64,000 bases of DNA from Haberlea rhodopensis (taxonomy: Eukaryota; Streptophyta; Magnoliopsida; Lamiales; Gesneriaceae), in the NCBI GenBank assembly GCA_907163345.1, contig CAJQUN010000015.1:7844886-7908885 (forward strand). The letters run 5' to 3'. Positions 1 to 11,831 of the stretch are shown piece by piece. Position numbers and translations under genes: made by a program. The stretch's first letter is position 1. Every line of letters begins with the position of its first letter. The notes beneath the pieces were generated by a model, which made no database searches, had not been told where the DNA came from, and saw only the letters and a list, made by a program, of their open reading frames with translations.

Positions 1-448
1 GCAAGGAGATCGAACAAGCCAGAAAATCCTCAAGAAGAATCGATTAAGGTTTAAAATGAGATTATACCTATAAACTTTGAAGAAATCGGTGCACAAATCC
101 TTGGAAAATCACGTTTTCCCTTGCTGTTGTTGGTCGAAAGAAAAGATGGCAAGAGAGAAGAGAGTGTTTGGATCGAAAAGAACAAACGGGGAAGGAAGGG
201 AGAGAAAGTCCCATTTAATTAATCCCCTCCACACAAAATAATATCTCAACCCATTTTTTTAATTTAAAACAAAAACAATTTGTTTAACATTAGCAAGAAT
301 TATTATTTAATATAATTTGTACCAAAAGTTCAACCCAAAATTATTTATCCTAACTCCGATCCAAAGTTCGATACCCAATAATTAAATCCTGACATATCAT
401 ATAAACACCATAATTAAATCCTATGAATGAATTATTTCGGACATCACA
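1..448 (-). mobile_element. Family A LTR, partial (3' LTR of left minus-strand copy)
   Basis: This is the start of an LTR read on the minus strand; the rest lies outside the window. It nearly matches 6182-6629, and its outer end reads TGTGATGTCC on the minus strand. It is directly preceded on that strand by a polypurine region, which marks it as a 3' LTR. There is no coding sequence. The family assignment comes from alignment by eye with 4328-6629 and 11832-14321. Confidence 0.85.
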
Positions 449-483
449 ATTATCCCCAACTAATAAAATTTCGACCTCGAAAT
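449..483 (-). other. Polypurine region of family A copy
   Basis: Read on the minus strand this holds a TTTCGAGGTCGAAAT core and then TTAGTTGGGGATAATTG directly before the LTR start TGTGATG. In LTR retrotransposons the purine-rich stretch at this position primes plus-strand DNA synthesis. The same core occurs before the 3' LTRs of all other families in the window. Confidence 0.75.
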
Positions 484-2957
484 TTAAATGCATGCTTACC
501 ACAAAAGCCAACTTTAAAATTTACGTACCGTTATACAACTCAATAGTGTTTTGATCATCTGTAGGATGACGGTAATTCGAATCATCATGGCTCACACATG
601 TGCCACATTACACCAACGATCTCAAGACTGCAAATCACATCACTTTACCATATCCCAACATTAGCATTCAATGAGTTAACATATATTAATACCATGTCAT
701 GTAGATCATACAAGGTCAATCATCATCATATTTCAGTTATTCAGCAACCCACATTCCTGAATCATCAATCATCATATTTACATATTTACCATGGATTGAA
801 AAAGTTTGAATATGTTCCTCATCTAAGCAACAATAGATCTCATGAACTAGAATAATCAATCACCTTTTTCACGTTCACTTAAATTTTTTCTGTAGCATAT
901 AGATTTTTAGTTCAAGTCATTCCTTTCAATCTACCGTGTTACATGTATTCTATTAACCAGTCTCAGTAATCGTTTTCGTTCGTTCAATAATATGACATTC
1001 AATATCGCAATAACATCATACAAGCACTGTTCAACTTTATTTACATTTTAGAAGCTTCTTCCTATGAATAACTTATCAAGAGAATTGCCATTAATTCGTA
1101 AAAGTCAACACTTACAGTGTTTACTCATCAAGCTTCTTTGTCATACTTCACTACCTGTGTACTAGCATCGGTACAGTTTCCTTGCACAAAATCTTAATCC
1201 AATATAGTTTAGTTTCATTGTAGTACACATTACATAATTACTACAGTATGCATTCCATGCATATCATGTGTGTAGCAGAATGTATGACGACACATTAACA
1301 ATTTTATCGTACAAATAAACTCATACATGTATGGTTGCAAATGTATGCAACTTATACCAACCTCGTCATATCGCACGTCACCCTTGTCCGTATGAAATAA
1401 TGGTACTCTTGAGCCCTTAAACATCAACTTCTCATATATCATCTTCTGGGTATTATCTGGTGCAATGCAATTACTAGAAAGCCCATTGGTAATTCTCATC
1501 CGTATATCAACATCATACGCACAACAACCACATATCATTAATATCAAATCATAATGAATGGTCTAACACGAATATTCTTACATCACGATTATACGCACAT
1601 AGCATCATAATATCGTTCATCCCTCAAATTTATCTCACAACCCATCATTTATCCTTATAAACTTGGATACGTTATCTTGTACTGTCTATCGTTCCTTACT
1701 AATCACTTGCATATAAGCCATTTAAAACAAGGCATCAACATCAATATCGAATAATTCGTCTCATACCTTTGTAGATGAGATCTACAATATACAATAGCAT
1801 CATAATATCTTACTCATCACAGTACTCACATGCTCTTAAGCATCAATTTTTTCCTCATTTCATCACCCAACTATCTCTGCCATGGAACAAGTACTAAAAA
1901 TAAACTCAGTAGTATTTCTCAAATACTCATAGCATAACCACGTACCTTGTCATTTATGCATTATTGATATTCATAATGTTTCCGTCCTCAAACATTAATA
2001 TCCCTGCGATGAAGTTTCACGCAGTCCTGTACACATCAAGCTATAACATACTATCCCATATCTGTGTGATTGAAATTCAACATAAGAATCAATTCCATTC
2101 TTCAATGACGTAATTCCTTTTGATCCTTTATTCAACAAAGCACTATTTCATGAATGAATAACATATCATAGTATGGTATGTATTCATGATTCCTCATACA
2201 TCAGTCTCATCGTATATATCATCATTTATATGCCTTCCAGTTTCTAACACGATATCAAAATGATAAAACATCCAAAGTAAATGGTCATATATCTCATCTA
2301 TTCTCATTATGACATTATTATATTGGCTATCACATCATGTCTAACTTATCATTAATCACTCCATGATTATTTATCAATGTTGTCATTATATACCAGAGAA
2401 TAACATCATAATTTCGTACTTACTACGTCGACCCGCAACGTTCAAGATGATCACACGTCCACACAAGACATTCGTAGCGATCTCACATCATCCCGTGACG
2501 TTCCATGTCATCTCATGACCTGTTCATTAATCTCATTCCAACATGGGTACATTTAACTCAACATATCATGATAAACAGACCATTAATCTATTAATCTCAC
2601 AGTATACAAAACAATCATGTTTTCATAAACCAATATCATTTCAATCTGATCATATTACCCCACTGTTATCTCGTCTCTGCACAATTAATCAATGAACATA
2701 TCAATACTATACGTCATTTCAATTTCTTTCTCAATTCTTCCTCATCTTTAAATTAGTTCTCATCAATCATACCAATCAATTACGATAGTTCACAATCCAC
2801 ATAAATCAAACATGTTAAACCAAACTAAATGATTTACCTCAATTCCTCGTTCCCGTGGAACATACCAATATTCTCTTGAGCCTACAACTCATGTGTCCAA
2901 GAAACAATAATATGGTTTGTATAACACAACGTTCACTGCTATCTGCAATCAACATAT

Positions 2958-3075
2958 CATTAATATTCATCGCTAACACAATAGCGGTACAATAATATTT
3001 ATTGCTAACACAATAGCAATATATCAATACTCATCGCCAACACTGGCATGCATAATCTCATCGCCACTACGGCCA
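2958..3075 (-). repeat. Degenerate short stem-loop units
   Basis: On the plus strand the motifs CGCTAACACAATAGCG, TTGCTAACACAATAGCAA and CGCCAACACTGGC occur in succession. Each is a short inverted repeat. They flank the 31-bp array and have the same arm-loop-arm form as repeats in the other families. Confidence 0.65.
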
Positions 3076-3236
3076 TACATATAATATCCATAATCACAAT
3101 GAATAAAACTACATTCTTAAAACAATAAGATGTAATAACACTTACTGTACACAATGGATCCACACTTGATCCTTTAAATTGTCCCTGTTCTCCAACATAA
3201 ATATTCCACAAAAATATGATTTCATATCAATACACA

Positions 3237-3840
3237 AATTGATATACTCATCGCTAGTATAATAGCCGTTCAATAATACTCATCATCAATAACATGACAG
3301 TCCAATAATACTCATCATCAATAACATGACGGTCCAATAATACTCATCGTCAATACATGACGGTCCAATAATACTCATCGTCAATACATGACGGTCCAAT
3401 AATACTCATCGTCAATACATGACAGTCCAATAATACTCATCGTCAATACATGACAGTCCAATAATACTCATCATCAATACAATAATACTCATCATCAATA
3501 CATGACGGTCCAATAATACTCATCGTCAATACATGACGGTCCAATAATACTCATCGTCAATACATGACGGTCCAATAATACTCATTGTCAATAATATGAC
3601 GGTCCAATAATACTCATCGTCAATACATGACGGTCCAATAGTACTCATCGTCAATAATATGACGGTCCAATAATACTCATCGTCAATACATGATGGTCCA
3701 ATAATACTCATTGTCAATACACGACACTCCAATAATATTCATCGTCAATAATATGACGGTCCAATAATACTCATTGTCAATGCATGACGGTCCAATAATA
3801 CAAATCGTCAATAATATTACGGTCCAATAATACTCATCAC
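3237..3840 (-). repeat. 31-bp tandem repeat array, each unit a stem-loop
   Basis: About 18 copies of a 31-bp unit, with some partial units. Each unit contains CGTCAATACATGACG, an inverted repeat with 5-bp arms (CGTCA/TGACG) and a 5-nt loop. Variants such as CGTCAATAATATGACG change the loop but keep the arms. Apparent open frames here are translations of the repeat and are not genes. The right-hand copy of the family has a related but different 31-bp array at 8628-8870. Confidence 0.9.
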
Positions 3841-4147
3841 CTCGACATATCAGCGGCATTCACAATATTTCCATCACTTCGATATGATAGCGACAAATAT
3901 TATAAATCCCAAATATCACAATAACAATTCAATATCAATGCATGTGCATAAATTCACATATACCTGCATTCTCATAATCACAATATAATCATACCGATTT
4001 TCATACATTCTTTGCCACATATCCACAGTCTAGCGCTACCAAAACTTTCATGTCATCTGACATCATATCCCATATCTCCTTTTTCTGATTCTCCCAGTTG
4101 CACAGCAGTTATTTCCCCACCACACTCCTCGTATTTCATCAATGATT

Positions 4148-4178
4148 CTGTAACCAAAAATGTTAACAATAGCAGAAA
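4148..4178 (-). promoter_or_regulatory. Candidate splice acceptor of family A leader
   Basis: Read on the minus strand this gives TTGTTAACATTTTTGGTTACAG, written here as TTGTTAAC, ATTTTTGG and TTACAG. That is a branch-point-like GTTAAC, a T-rich stretch and CAG, with AG at 4149-4148. It lies about 160 bp downstream of the primer binding site, the same relative place as the acceptors before gag in the Tekay copies. Splicing itself is not shown by the sequence. Confidence 0.5.
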
Positions 4179-4311
4179 TTTTTATTAATGCATATCATAT
4201 TATGCACATAGCATACACACAGACACAAAGTTGCAATCATGCATAAATCATGTGTTATTTGACTTTCTCAACATACCCTAGGCCCTTAAACAGCCCAAAG
4301 AGCAAACCACT

Positions 4312-4323
4312 GCTCTGATACCA
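4312..4323 (-). other. Primer binding site (initiator Met tRNA)
   Basis: The minus strand reads TGGTATCAGAGC, complementary to the 3' end of plant initiator methionine tRNA. It lies 4 nt inside the LTR end at 4328, the standard position for minus-strand DNA priming. Confidence 0.9.
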
Positions 4324-4327
4324 CTAA

Positions 4328-6629
4328 TGTAAGACCTCAACTCTTAAAGACGACATTTAAGAATTTATGACGTCGTATGTATGTGAAAATTTTCATTTCT
4401 TTAAAGAGTCATTACATGCTTCACATATTCCCCATGATTTTTATAAAAATCTGGGCAGAGTCTACCCATAAATTGGACTATCCCAGATTCTCCTCAAAAT
4501 AACATGCATCTATAACACTCAAGTGAAAGGAGAACTTCGAGACATGCATACAAACCATATACAGGCATCAAGGTGCTCACATGCGAGCAACGAATAAATG
4601 AATGTCAATTAAATGCATAAATAATGTATGCCTTCAACCCATACTCAAAATACACTCCGGGAAGCAACATCGTTCAACGAGTTCGAGCTTGCCATCCCAA
4701 AACGCCGTAGTACCTGTCGTACCTATTCTACCTGTTTCAACAGAAACAGCCCCCACATGGGGTGAGCATAAACCATCATAACCTCGCAAGCATAATATCC
4801 AAAATCATAATTATTGGAAATTATAAAGCGCACTCCCTGAATAAGTCTGACCAATTAACGCTTTCTCATTCTGTCCCTGTTCAATATTCCACAAATCCAT
4901 AATCATCCAGTTCAATATCATTAATTAAAATATAAAACTCATCACCGAGATAAATCGATATTCTCATAACACATCAATTTTGCTCAATCATAACCAAACA
5001 CATATTTAAGGCAATCATGCCTATCCAATCACCCCAGTTCTCAATAATTTCCTCATATCAATCATGCCAAATGCATCAATGTTCAACTCGTATACCCGGA
5101 TCACGTACATCTATGTATCCACCATTCTATGTGTAGTAAACTCAATTCACATAATCAAATACTTAATCTTAAACATCACATTCAACAATACATGTATACA
5201 TGAATATATGAGTACGTGGTATACATGCTCGTACATCACAACGTACCTTATAGTCGATATCATGAACAAGCTACGGTGACGTCCGAAGGCTCGAGGAGTA
5301 TCTGTATCGCATATCAATTCAATATTAGCTTATTTACAATACACTTGATATTATTATACACTCATCAACTCCAATTCAATATCGTCAATCCACGACTCAA
5401 TAAGAAATGAACTTTGTTACATAATCCAAGCAATCGATATTACTCTGAGTAACTATATAACTAGTTCGTATGATTGTGATTTAAACATTCAATCTTTCAA
5501 TAAAATATATACTACTTTCTCATGTCTCTGTACATCTCATTCATACTATGAATCCGACATTCTCAACAATTAGTTAAAATATTCCACCAGTATACGTTCA
5601 AGCATCAATATACACAATCACTTAAGAATAGATAGCAGCAAATTCCAAACAAATAACAGCACACTTTGGATAAACATTATAGTTCAATTTGATAGGGATC
5701 CGCATGATATTTCAATCATGAACAGTAGCAAGATTCCAAACCCCAGCACTAAGAATTTTCGAATTCCTAACAGCAATATTTCGACCCAAATCAGCATGAC
5801 TTCTGAGCCTTACAGTAGCAGATTATCGGTCCAAAAGAGAAAATAGTTTAAGTGGAAGACAAGATTGCCCACTCACGCACTCATTCACATACAACAGAAC
5901 ACACCCACATTCACGCTTACAAAGCCCAATCTTCATAAAATAAACAAAGCCGGAAGGAAGAAAACCCATCGACAACCACCAAAATTCATCCGAAATCCTT
6001 TCCCCAACTAGCAAGAATCACACGAGCCAAACCAAAATTCAATTCAAAAATTTATATAATCTCCCTACAAAAGATTTGTCAAGCTAGACACTACCCATGA
6101 AGTAGAAGCCGATCAAACTATGGCCTAAAAACTTCCCCTTGGCATAAAATCTATCGATCGCATTTCCCTTTCCTGAAAATAGCAAGAAGATCGAACAAGC
6201 CAGAAAATCCTCAAGAAGAATCGATTAAGGTATAAAATGAGATTATACCTATAAACTTTGAAGAAATCGGTGCACAAATCCTTGGAAAATCACGTTTTCC
6301 CTTGTTGTTGTTGGTCGAAAGAAAAGATGGCAGGAGAGAAGAGAGTGTGTGGATCGAAAAGAACAAACGGGGAAGGAAGGGAGAGAAAGTCCCATTTAAT
6401 TAATCCCCTCCACACAAAATAATATCTCACCCCATTTTTTTAATTTAAACCAAAAACAATTTGTTTAACATTAGCAAGAATTATTATTTAATATAATTTG
6501 TACCACAAGTTCAACCCAAAATTATTTATCCAAACTCCGGTCCAAAGTTCGATACCCAATAATTAAATCCTGACATATCATATAAACACCATAATTAAAT
6601 CCTATGAATGAATTATTTCGGACATCACA
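4328..6629 (-). mobile_element. Family A LTR, complete, shared by two interiors
   Basis: A 2302-bp LTR on the minus strand, running from TGTGATGTCC at 6629 to ..CTTACA at 4328. It has a primer binding site on its inner side (4312-4323) and a polypurine region with interior sequence on its outer side (6630-6924). It therefore serves as 5' LTR of the left copy and as 3' LTR of a second interior to the right. That is the arrangement left by LTR-LTR recombination between copies. It carries modules seen in other LTRs here: a GAACAGGGACAG motif (about 4870), a TGCTCACCCC motif (about 4760) and a TGGGCAGAGTCT motif (about 4455). No TSD can be scored. Confidence 0.88.
6230..6252 (-). promoter_or_regulatory. 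Candidate splice donor in family A LTR leader
   Basis: The minus strand reads TTTATAG|GTATAATC with GT at 6248-6247. It is the best donor-like match in the early LTR and would pair with the acceptor at 4148 to remove about 2.1 kb containing the primer binding site. The site is weakly defined and is proposed by analogy with the Tekay copies. Confidence 0.35.
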
Positions 6630-6924
6630 ATTATCCCCAACTAATAAAATTTCGACCTCAAAATTTAAATGCATGCTTACCACAAAAGCCAACTTAAAAA
6701 TTTACATACCGTTATACAACTCAATATAGTGTCTTGATCATCTGTAGGATGACGATAATTCGAATCATCATGGCTCACACATGTGCCACATTACACCAAC
6801 GATCTCAAGACTGCAAATCACATCATTTTTCCATATCCCAACATTAGCATTCAATGAGTTAACATATATTAATACCATGTCATGTAGATCATACAAGGTC
6901 AATTATCATCATATTTCAGTTATT
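6630..6924 (-). mobile_element. Family A interior fragment (3' end only)
   Basis: This matches 449-740, the polypurine-side end of the family A interior, on the minus strand. It stops at 6921-6924, where plus-strand LTR sequence begins. The join lies in a shared TATT, so it looks like a microhomology or recombination junction. Confidence 0.85.
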
Positions 6925-7817
6925 GATGCATTTGGCATGATTGATATGAAGAAATTATTGAGAACTGGGGTGATGGATAGGCATGATTGCCTTAAATATG
7001 TGTTTGTTTATGATTGAGCAAAAAAGATGTGTTATGACAATATCAATTTATCTCGTTGATGAGTTTCATATTTTAATTAATGATATTGAACTTGATGATT
7101 ATGGATTTGTGTAATATTGAACCGGGACAGTATGAGAAAGCTTTAATTGGTCAGACTTATTAAGGGAGTGCACTTTATAATTTCCAATAGCTTTATTTGT
7201 TGAATTATGATTTTGTAAATTAATATGATTGCGATGTTATGCTAGTTTATGCTCACTGGTGTGTGGACTGTTTCTGTTGAAACAGGTAAAGCTGGTACAA
7301 CGTTAAGTCAGGGATTGAGTTCGATGTTCATGGGATGATAGTGCTCTCGGAATTGTGGTACAAGTATTGGTTGATGACGCATCTTACTTATGGATTTAGA
7401 ATGGTATTCATTTATTCATTGCTAGTATGTGAGCATCTGGATGCATGTATATGGACTGTATAAGAGTGTTGAAATTCACTTTTCATCTAGTAGTACATTT
7501 TATCTCGAGGAAAATGTGCTATACGACTTTAGTGATGATGGGAATTTATATCTTGTTTTGATTCTGCAAAATATGGTGATTTTCCTGGCTGGGAGCTTTT
7601 ATCTTTAGATTACTGTGTTTTTATATTGATGATGTTTATAGTTGTGTGTATTTTTTTGGATAGTCCAAATTATGGGGAGGCTATGCCCAAATTTTTATAA
7701 AAGTCATAGGGTATATGAGAAGCATGTAATGATTCTTTTAAAGAATGAAAAGAAATTTTACATATACAAATGACGTCATAATTGCATTATTGACGTGACG
7801 GGTGTCGGGGTCTTACA
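6921..7817 (+). mobile_element. Family A LTR, 5'-truncated, plus strand
   Basis: This corresponds to 13424-14321 of the complete plus-strand LTR. The first 1.6 kb is missing, including any promoter and early leader. It ends in GGGGTCTTACA next to a decayed primer binding site. It keeps the GGGGAGGCTATGCCC motif (7674) and the TGCTCACTGG module (about 7252). The copy could not be transcribed normally. Confidence 0.88.
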
Positions 7818-7821
7818 TTAG

Positions 7822-7832
7822 TGTTTCAGAGC
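7822..7832 (+). other. Decayed primer binding site
   Basis: The sequence reads TGTTTCAGAGC where intact copies have TGGTATCAGAGC. It lies 4 nt after the LTR end, so position and partial match identify it, but pairing with the tRNA 3' end is broken near the CCA side. Confidence 0.75.
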
Positions 7833-7986
7833 AGTGGTTCGCACTTTGGGATGTTTAAGGGCCTAGGTTGCGTTGAGAATGTTAAATAGCACATATTACG
7901 CATGACTGTGATTTTGTGTAAGTGTGATAGACAATTATACACTTATGTGCATAGCATGATATGAAGCAATGAAAATTGGTGTTATT

Positions 7987-8007
7987 GCTAACCATCGTGA
8001 TTGCAGG
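7987..8007 (+). promoter_or_regulatory. Candidate splice acceptor
   Basis: The sequence GCTAACCATCGTGATTGCAG has a branch-point-like CTAAC and CAG|G (AG at 8005-8006) about 170 bp after the primer binding site. The same signature occurs in family B at 53011-53029 and, less closely, before gag in the Tekay copies. Confidence 0.5.
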
Positions 8008-8627
8008 ATCGTATGAGATACGAAGAACGTGATATTGCAAATGAACATACACAATGAAGGTAGTATTGTTGAAAAGCCACGAGTACGGTAACTCGTTTTA
8101 TTTATATCACCAGCTTGACTATGGTGAAAATGATAATGTCTTTTAAGATGCGTGATGAATGACATGCCACGCTGACGGTAATTAATGTCAATGGTAATTG
8201 GACGCTATTGCTAGTAAATGGATAAATGTGTTTTATTGAGTTGAGTTTTGTGTACATGTTCTGTATATGTATGTACAGTGCTGAGGAATCTGGTTTTGTA
8301 GTGGAATCAGACAATGGGAAAAGAGATACAATATTCGGGGACATAATAAATAGACTACGCGATGATTGGGTATGTGTATGCCATAAATATGATGACATAG
8401 GTATGTGACGACGTACTAATGCTAATTCAAGTTATCTCTGTGTATTGTATTATGTATTGGTAATGCAAATATGCCCTCAAGAGTGTTTGACGATAACTAT
8501 AGTAACGTGGTTTCAGTGTGGAAAATATTATTTGAGATTTTCTTTGACGGTATGGTGGGGAATTTTTCAATGATGATGTTATTGATGGTTCTAGTGGATG
8601 GTGAATTGATGTTGAGTTGTTGTTTTG

Positions 8628-8870
8628 GGTCGTCATTAACAAGTGTGCGATGTGATTGGGTCGCCACTGACGAGTGAGCGATGTAGTAGCTGCTAACGAG
8701 CGAGCGATGTGATATGGGGTTGCCACTGACGAGTGTACGATGTGATTGGGTGGCCACTGACGAGTGTGCGATGTGCTAGGGTCGCCACTGACGAGTATGC
8801 GATGTGACGGGGTCACCATTGACGAGTGAGCAATGTGACACGGTTGCCGCTGACGAGTGAGCAATGTGTT
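8628..8870 (+). repeat. 31-bp tandem array, right family A copy
   Basis: Eight units of about 31 bp with the core CACTGACGAGTGAGCGATG. Each can fold between a TCGCCAC-like arm and a GTGAGCGA-like arm. The core aligns with the reversed unit of 3237-3840 (shared TGACGA and AG/ATTGG blocks), but the sequence has largely changed, so this array evolves fast. Confidence 0.85.
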
Positions 8871-8875
8871 ATTGT

Positions 8876-9340
8876 GTCGATGCTAGAGAGAGCATGCGAC
8901 GTTTATATTATTATTGGGTCGATGCTAGAGAGAGCATGCCACATGTATATTGTTATTGGGTCGATGCTATGGAGAGCATTCGGCGTATATATTGTTATTG
9001 GGTTGATGCTTGAGAGAGCATGCGGCGTGTATATTGTTATTGGGTCGATGCTAGAGAGAGCATGAGACGTTTATATTGTTATTGGGTCTATGCTAGAGAG
9101 AGCATGCGACGTGTATAGTGTTATTGGTCGATGCTAGAGAGAGCATGCGATGTGTATATTGTCAGGGTCGATGCTAGAGAGAGCATGCGACGTGTTATTG
9201 TCAGGGTCGATGCTAAATATAGCGGGCGACGTATTTGTTATCAGTTATTAGGGTCGACGCTAGAGAGAGCGTGCGACGTGATTAGTGTCAGGATCGACAC
9301 TAATGAGAACGTGCAATGTATTAAATGTGCCTCCACTATA
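8876..9340 (+). repeat. 42-bp tandem array of perfect stem-loops
   Basis: About ten units of 40-42 bp. The standard unit holds GTCGATGCT, loop AGAGAG, then AGCATGCGAC: a 9-bp stem with one bulged G (8876-8900 is a clear example). At 9253-9277 both arms have changed together to GTCGACGCT and AGCGTGCGAC, so pairing is preserved. The last units are eroded. Open frames here are repeat translations. Confidence 0.9.
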
Positions 9341-11768
9341 GAGGGAGAGTGATGTATATATGTTGATTTAAATTGTCCTTGTTGATTTAACATACTGTGA
9401 TGATCAAATGTATAGGTGAAAGTGATCATGGAGAGAGCGGATGAAGAGGCATTATTGTTTTCTTTCATTTTTATTGCAGTGGTGATGCAACAGTGGCATA
9501 TAATTGTCACCGATATACCGATGGCATGTATTGGTTAGATGATGGTATGATTATGTGGTGGATATTATGATGCATGTAATGTATAAACATGCATTGATAT
9601 TTGTCTTGTGATTATGATATATGGGAATATAATACTTACTGCTCATTTGACGAAGCGATGATTATGCCGCTGTCATATTGGAGCAAGGGGTATCGATTGT
9701 GTACCACCATTGAGCGATGAGTACTGTGTACCGTGTGTGGCGATGAGTATTATGTAACGCCATAATTAAATGAGTATTATTATACTATTAGTGTGTTAGC
9801 AATGTATATTGATGATGTGTTGATTGCAGATAGCAGTGAACGTTGTGTTATACCAATCTTATTATTGTTTCTTGGACATATGAGCTGTAGGCTCAAGAGA
9901 ATATTGGAATGTTCAAGGGGAAACGTGGAATTGAGGTAAACCATTTTGTTTGGTTTAATCTGTTTGATATACTTGGATTGTGAATTATTTCGATTGATTT
10001 ATATGGTTTATAAGAATCAATTTAAATATGAGGAAGAATTGAGAATGAAAAAATGACATATAGTATTGATATGTTCATTGATTATTGTTGCAGAGACGAG
10101 ATAACAGTGCGGGTAATGATGATCAGATTGATGATCTATTAATCATGTTATGTGAGTTAATGTAACCATGTTGGAATGAGATTAATTAACAGGTCGTGAG
10201 ATAACATGGAGCGTCACGGGATGACATGAGATCACTACAAATGTCCTGTGTGGACGTGTGATCATCGTGAACTTTGCTGGTCGACGTAGAATTATCATGA
10301 GTATCATGGTAAGTACGAAATTATGGTGTTATTCTCTCGTATATAATGACAACCCTGATAAATAATCATTGAGTGATTAATGATGAGTTAGACATGATGT
10401 GATATGATGTCATAATGAGAATACATGGGACATATGAGCATTCACTCATTTTGATATTGTGTTAGAAACTGGAAGGCATATAAATGATGATATATTCGAT
10501 GAGACTGATGTATGAGAAATCATGAATACATACCACACTATGATATGTTATTCATTCATGAAATAGTGCTTTGTTGAATAAAGGATAGAAAGGAATTACG
10601 TCATTGACGAATGGAATTGATTCTTATGTTGAATTTCAATCACACAGATATGTGATAGTTTGTTGTAGCATGATGTGTAGAGGATTGCGTGAAACTTTTG
10701 ACTCAGGAATATTAATGTTTGATGACGGAACATTATGAATATCAATAATGCGTAAATGACGAGGTACGTGGTTATGTTATGAGTATTTGAGAAATACTAA
10801 TGAGTTTATTTTTAGTACTTGTTCCATGGCAGATGATAGTTGGGTGATAAAATACGGAAAGTGTGATGCTTAAGAACATGTGAGTATTGTGATGAACAAG
10901 ATATTATGATGATACTGTATATTGTAGATGATTTCACCTACAAAGGTACGAGATGAATTCTTCGATGTTGATGTTGATGCCTTGTTTTAAATGGTTTATA
11001 TACAAGTAAATTGTAAGAAGTGGTGGACAGTACAAGATAACTTATCCAAGTAGATAAGAATAAATGATGGGTTATGACATAAATTTGAAGGATGAACAAT
11101 ATTATGATGCCAATGTGCGTATAATCGTGACGTAAGAATATTCGTGTTAGACCATTCTTTATGAATTGATATTGATGATATGTGGTTGTTGGTGCGTATA
11201 ATGTTGAAATACTTATATGAGAATTACTAATGGGTTTTCTAGTAAATACTTTACGCCAGATAATAGTCAGAAGATGATATATGAAAGGTTGATGTGTAAG
11301 GGCTCAAGAGTACCACTATTTCATATGGACAAGGGTGATATGTGATATGATGATGTTGGTATAATTGTATACTTTTGCAACCACACAGGTATGTTGTTAT
11401 TTATATGATAAAAGATTGGTGTATTGTCATACATTCTGATGTACACATGATATGCATGGAATGCCTGATTTAGCGATTATATGATGTGTATTACGATGAA
11501 AGTAAACGATGATGGATTGAGATTTTGTGCAAGGAACTGTACCAATGCGAGCACACAGGTAATAAAGTATGACAAAGATGTACTTGATGATTAAACACTT
11601 AAAGTGATGTGACTTCCAGTCTTGAGAGCGTTGGTGTGGTGCGCCACGTTACGAGCCATGATGATTCGTATGGTGTTGTCCTACTGTTTTGTTACAACAC
11701 TATCTTGAGTTGTATAACGGTACGTAAATTTTACGGTTGGCTTTTAATGGTGATCATGCATTTAAATT

Positions 11769-11831
11769 TCGAGGACGAAATTTTATTAGTTTGGGAGAAT
11801 TGTGGACGAAATTTTATTAGTTGGGGAGAAT
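11769..11831 (+). repeat. Duplicated polypurine region
   Basis: The block GACGAAATTTTATTAG followed by TTGGGAGAATTGTG occurs twice in direct tandem, with a unit of about 34 bp, immediately before the 3' LTR. The second copy is the functional-looking one because it abuts TGTGATGCCC. The left copy of the family has only one. Confidence 0.85.

Larger units (their letters stand above)
449..4327 (-). mobile_element. Family A interior, non-coding (left copy)
   Basis: This is about 3.9 kb between two LTRs on the minus strand. It holds no open frame longer than about 105 codons and no gag, protease, reverse transcriptase or integrase motif, so it fits a large non-autonomous LTR derivative (LARD-like). 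It aligns in reverse orientation with 7818-11831. From its 5' end on the minus strand it holds a primer binding site, a candidate splice acceptor, tandem stem-loop repeats (3237-3840), about 2.5 kb of AT-rich sequence and the polypurine region. Its conservation across two diverged copies suggests cis-acting rather than coding content; that is inference. Confidence 0.8.
7818..11831 (+). mobile_element. Family A interior, non-coding (right copy)
   Basis: About 4.0 kb on the plus strand, aligning with the reverse of 449-4327. It has no recognisable retrotransposon protein. It contains a candidate acceptor (7987-8006), two tandem stem-loop arrays (8628-8870 and 8876-9340), AT-rich sequence and a duplicated polypurine region. 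The stretch around 8275-8330 (GAGGAATCTGGTTTTGTA) resembles 53092-53125 of family B, so the two non-coding families share ancestry in this leader-proximal part. Confidence 0.8.

Noticed and set aside
598..855. Histidine-rich 85-codon frame, with a relative at 6781-7017
   Set aside because: Both are within family A interior on the strand opposite to the element, and the two copies diverge completely at the 6921 junction.
3526..3732. Small protein with repeated IIGPSCIDDEYYW
   Set aside because: It is a direct translation of the 31-bp tandem repeat and has no independent support.
3237..3840. CRISPR-like look of regularly spaced short repeats
   Set aside because: The units are contiguous 31-bp repeats with no unique spacers, lie inside a plant LTR element, and no cas-like gene is present.
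4312..4323. tRNA gene fragment
   Set aside because: The short match to initiator tRNA is a primer binding site next to an LTR end; no tRNA body is present, and the same holds at the other primer sites.
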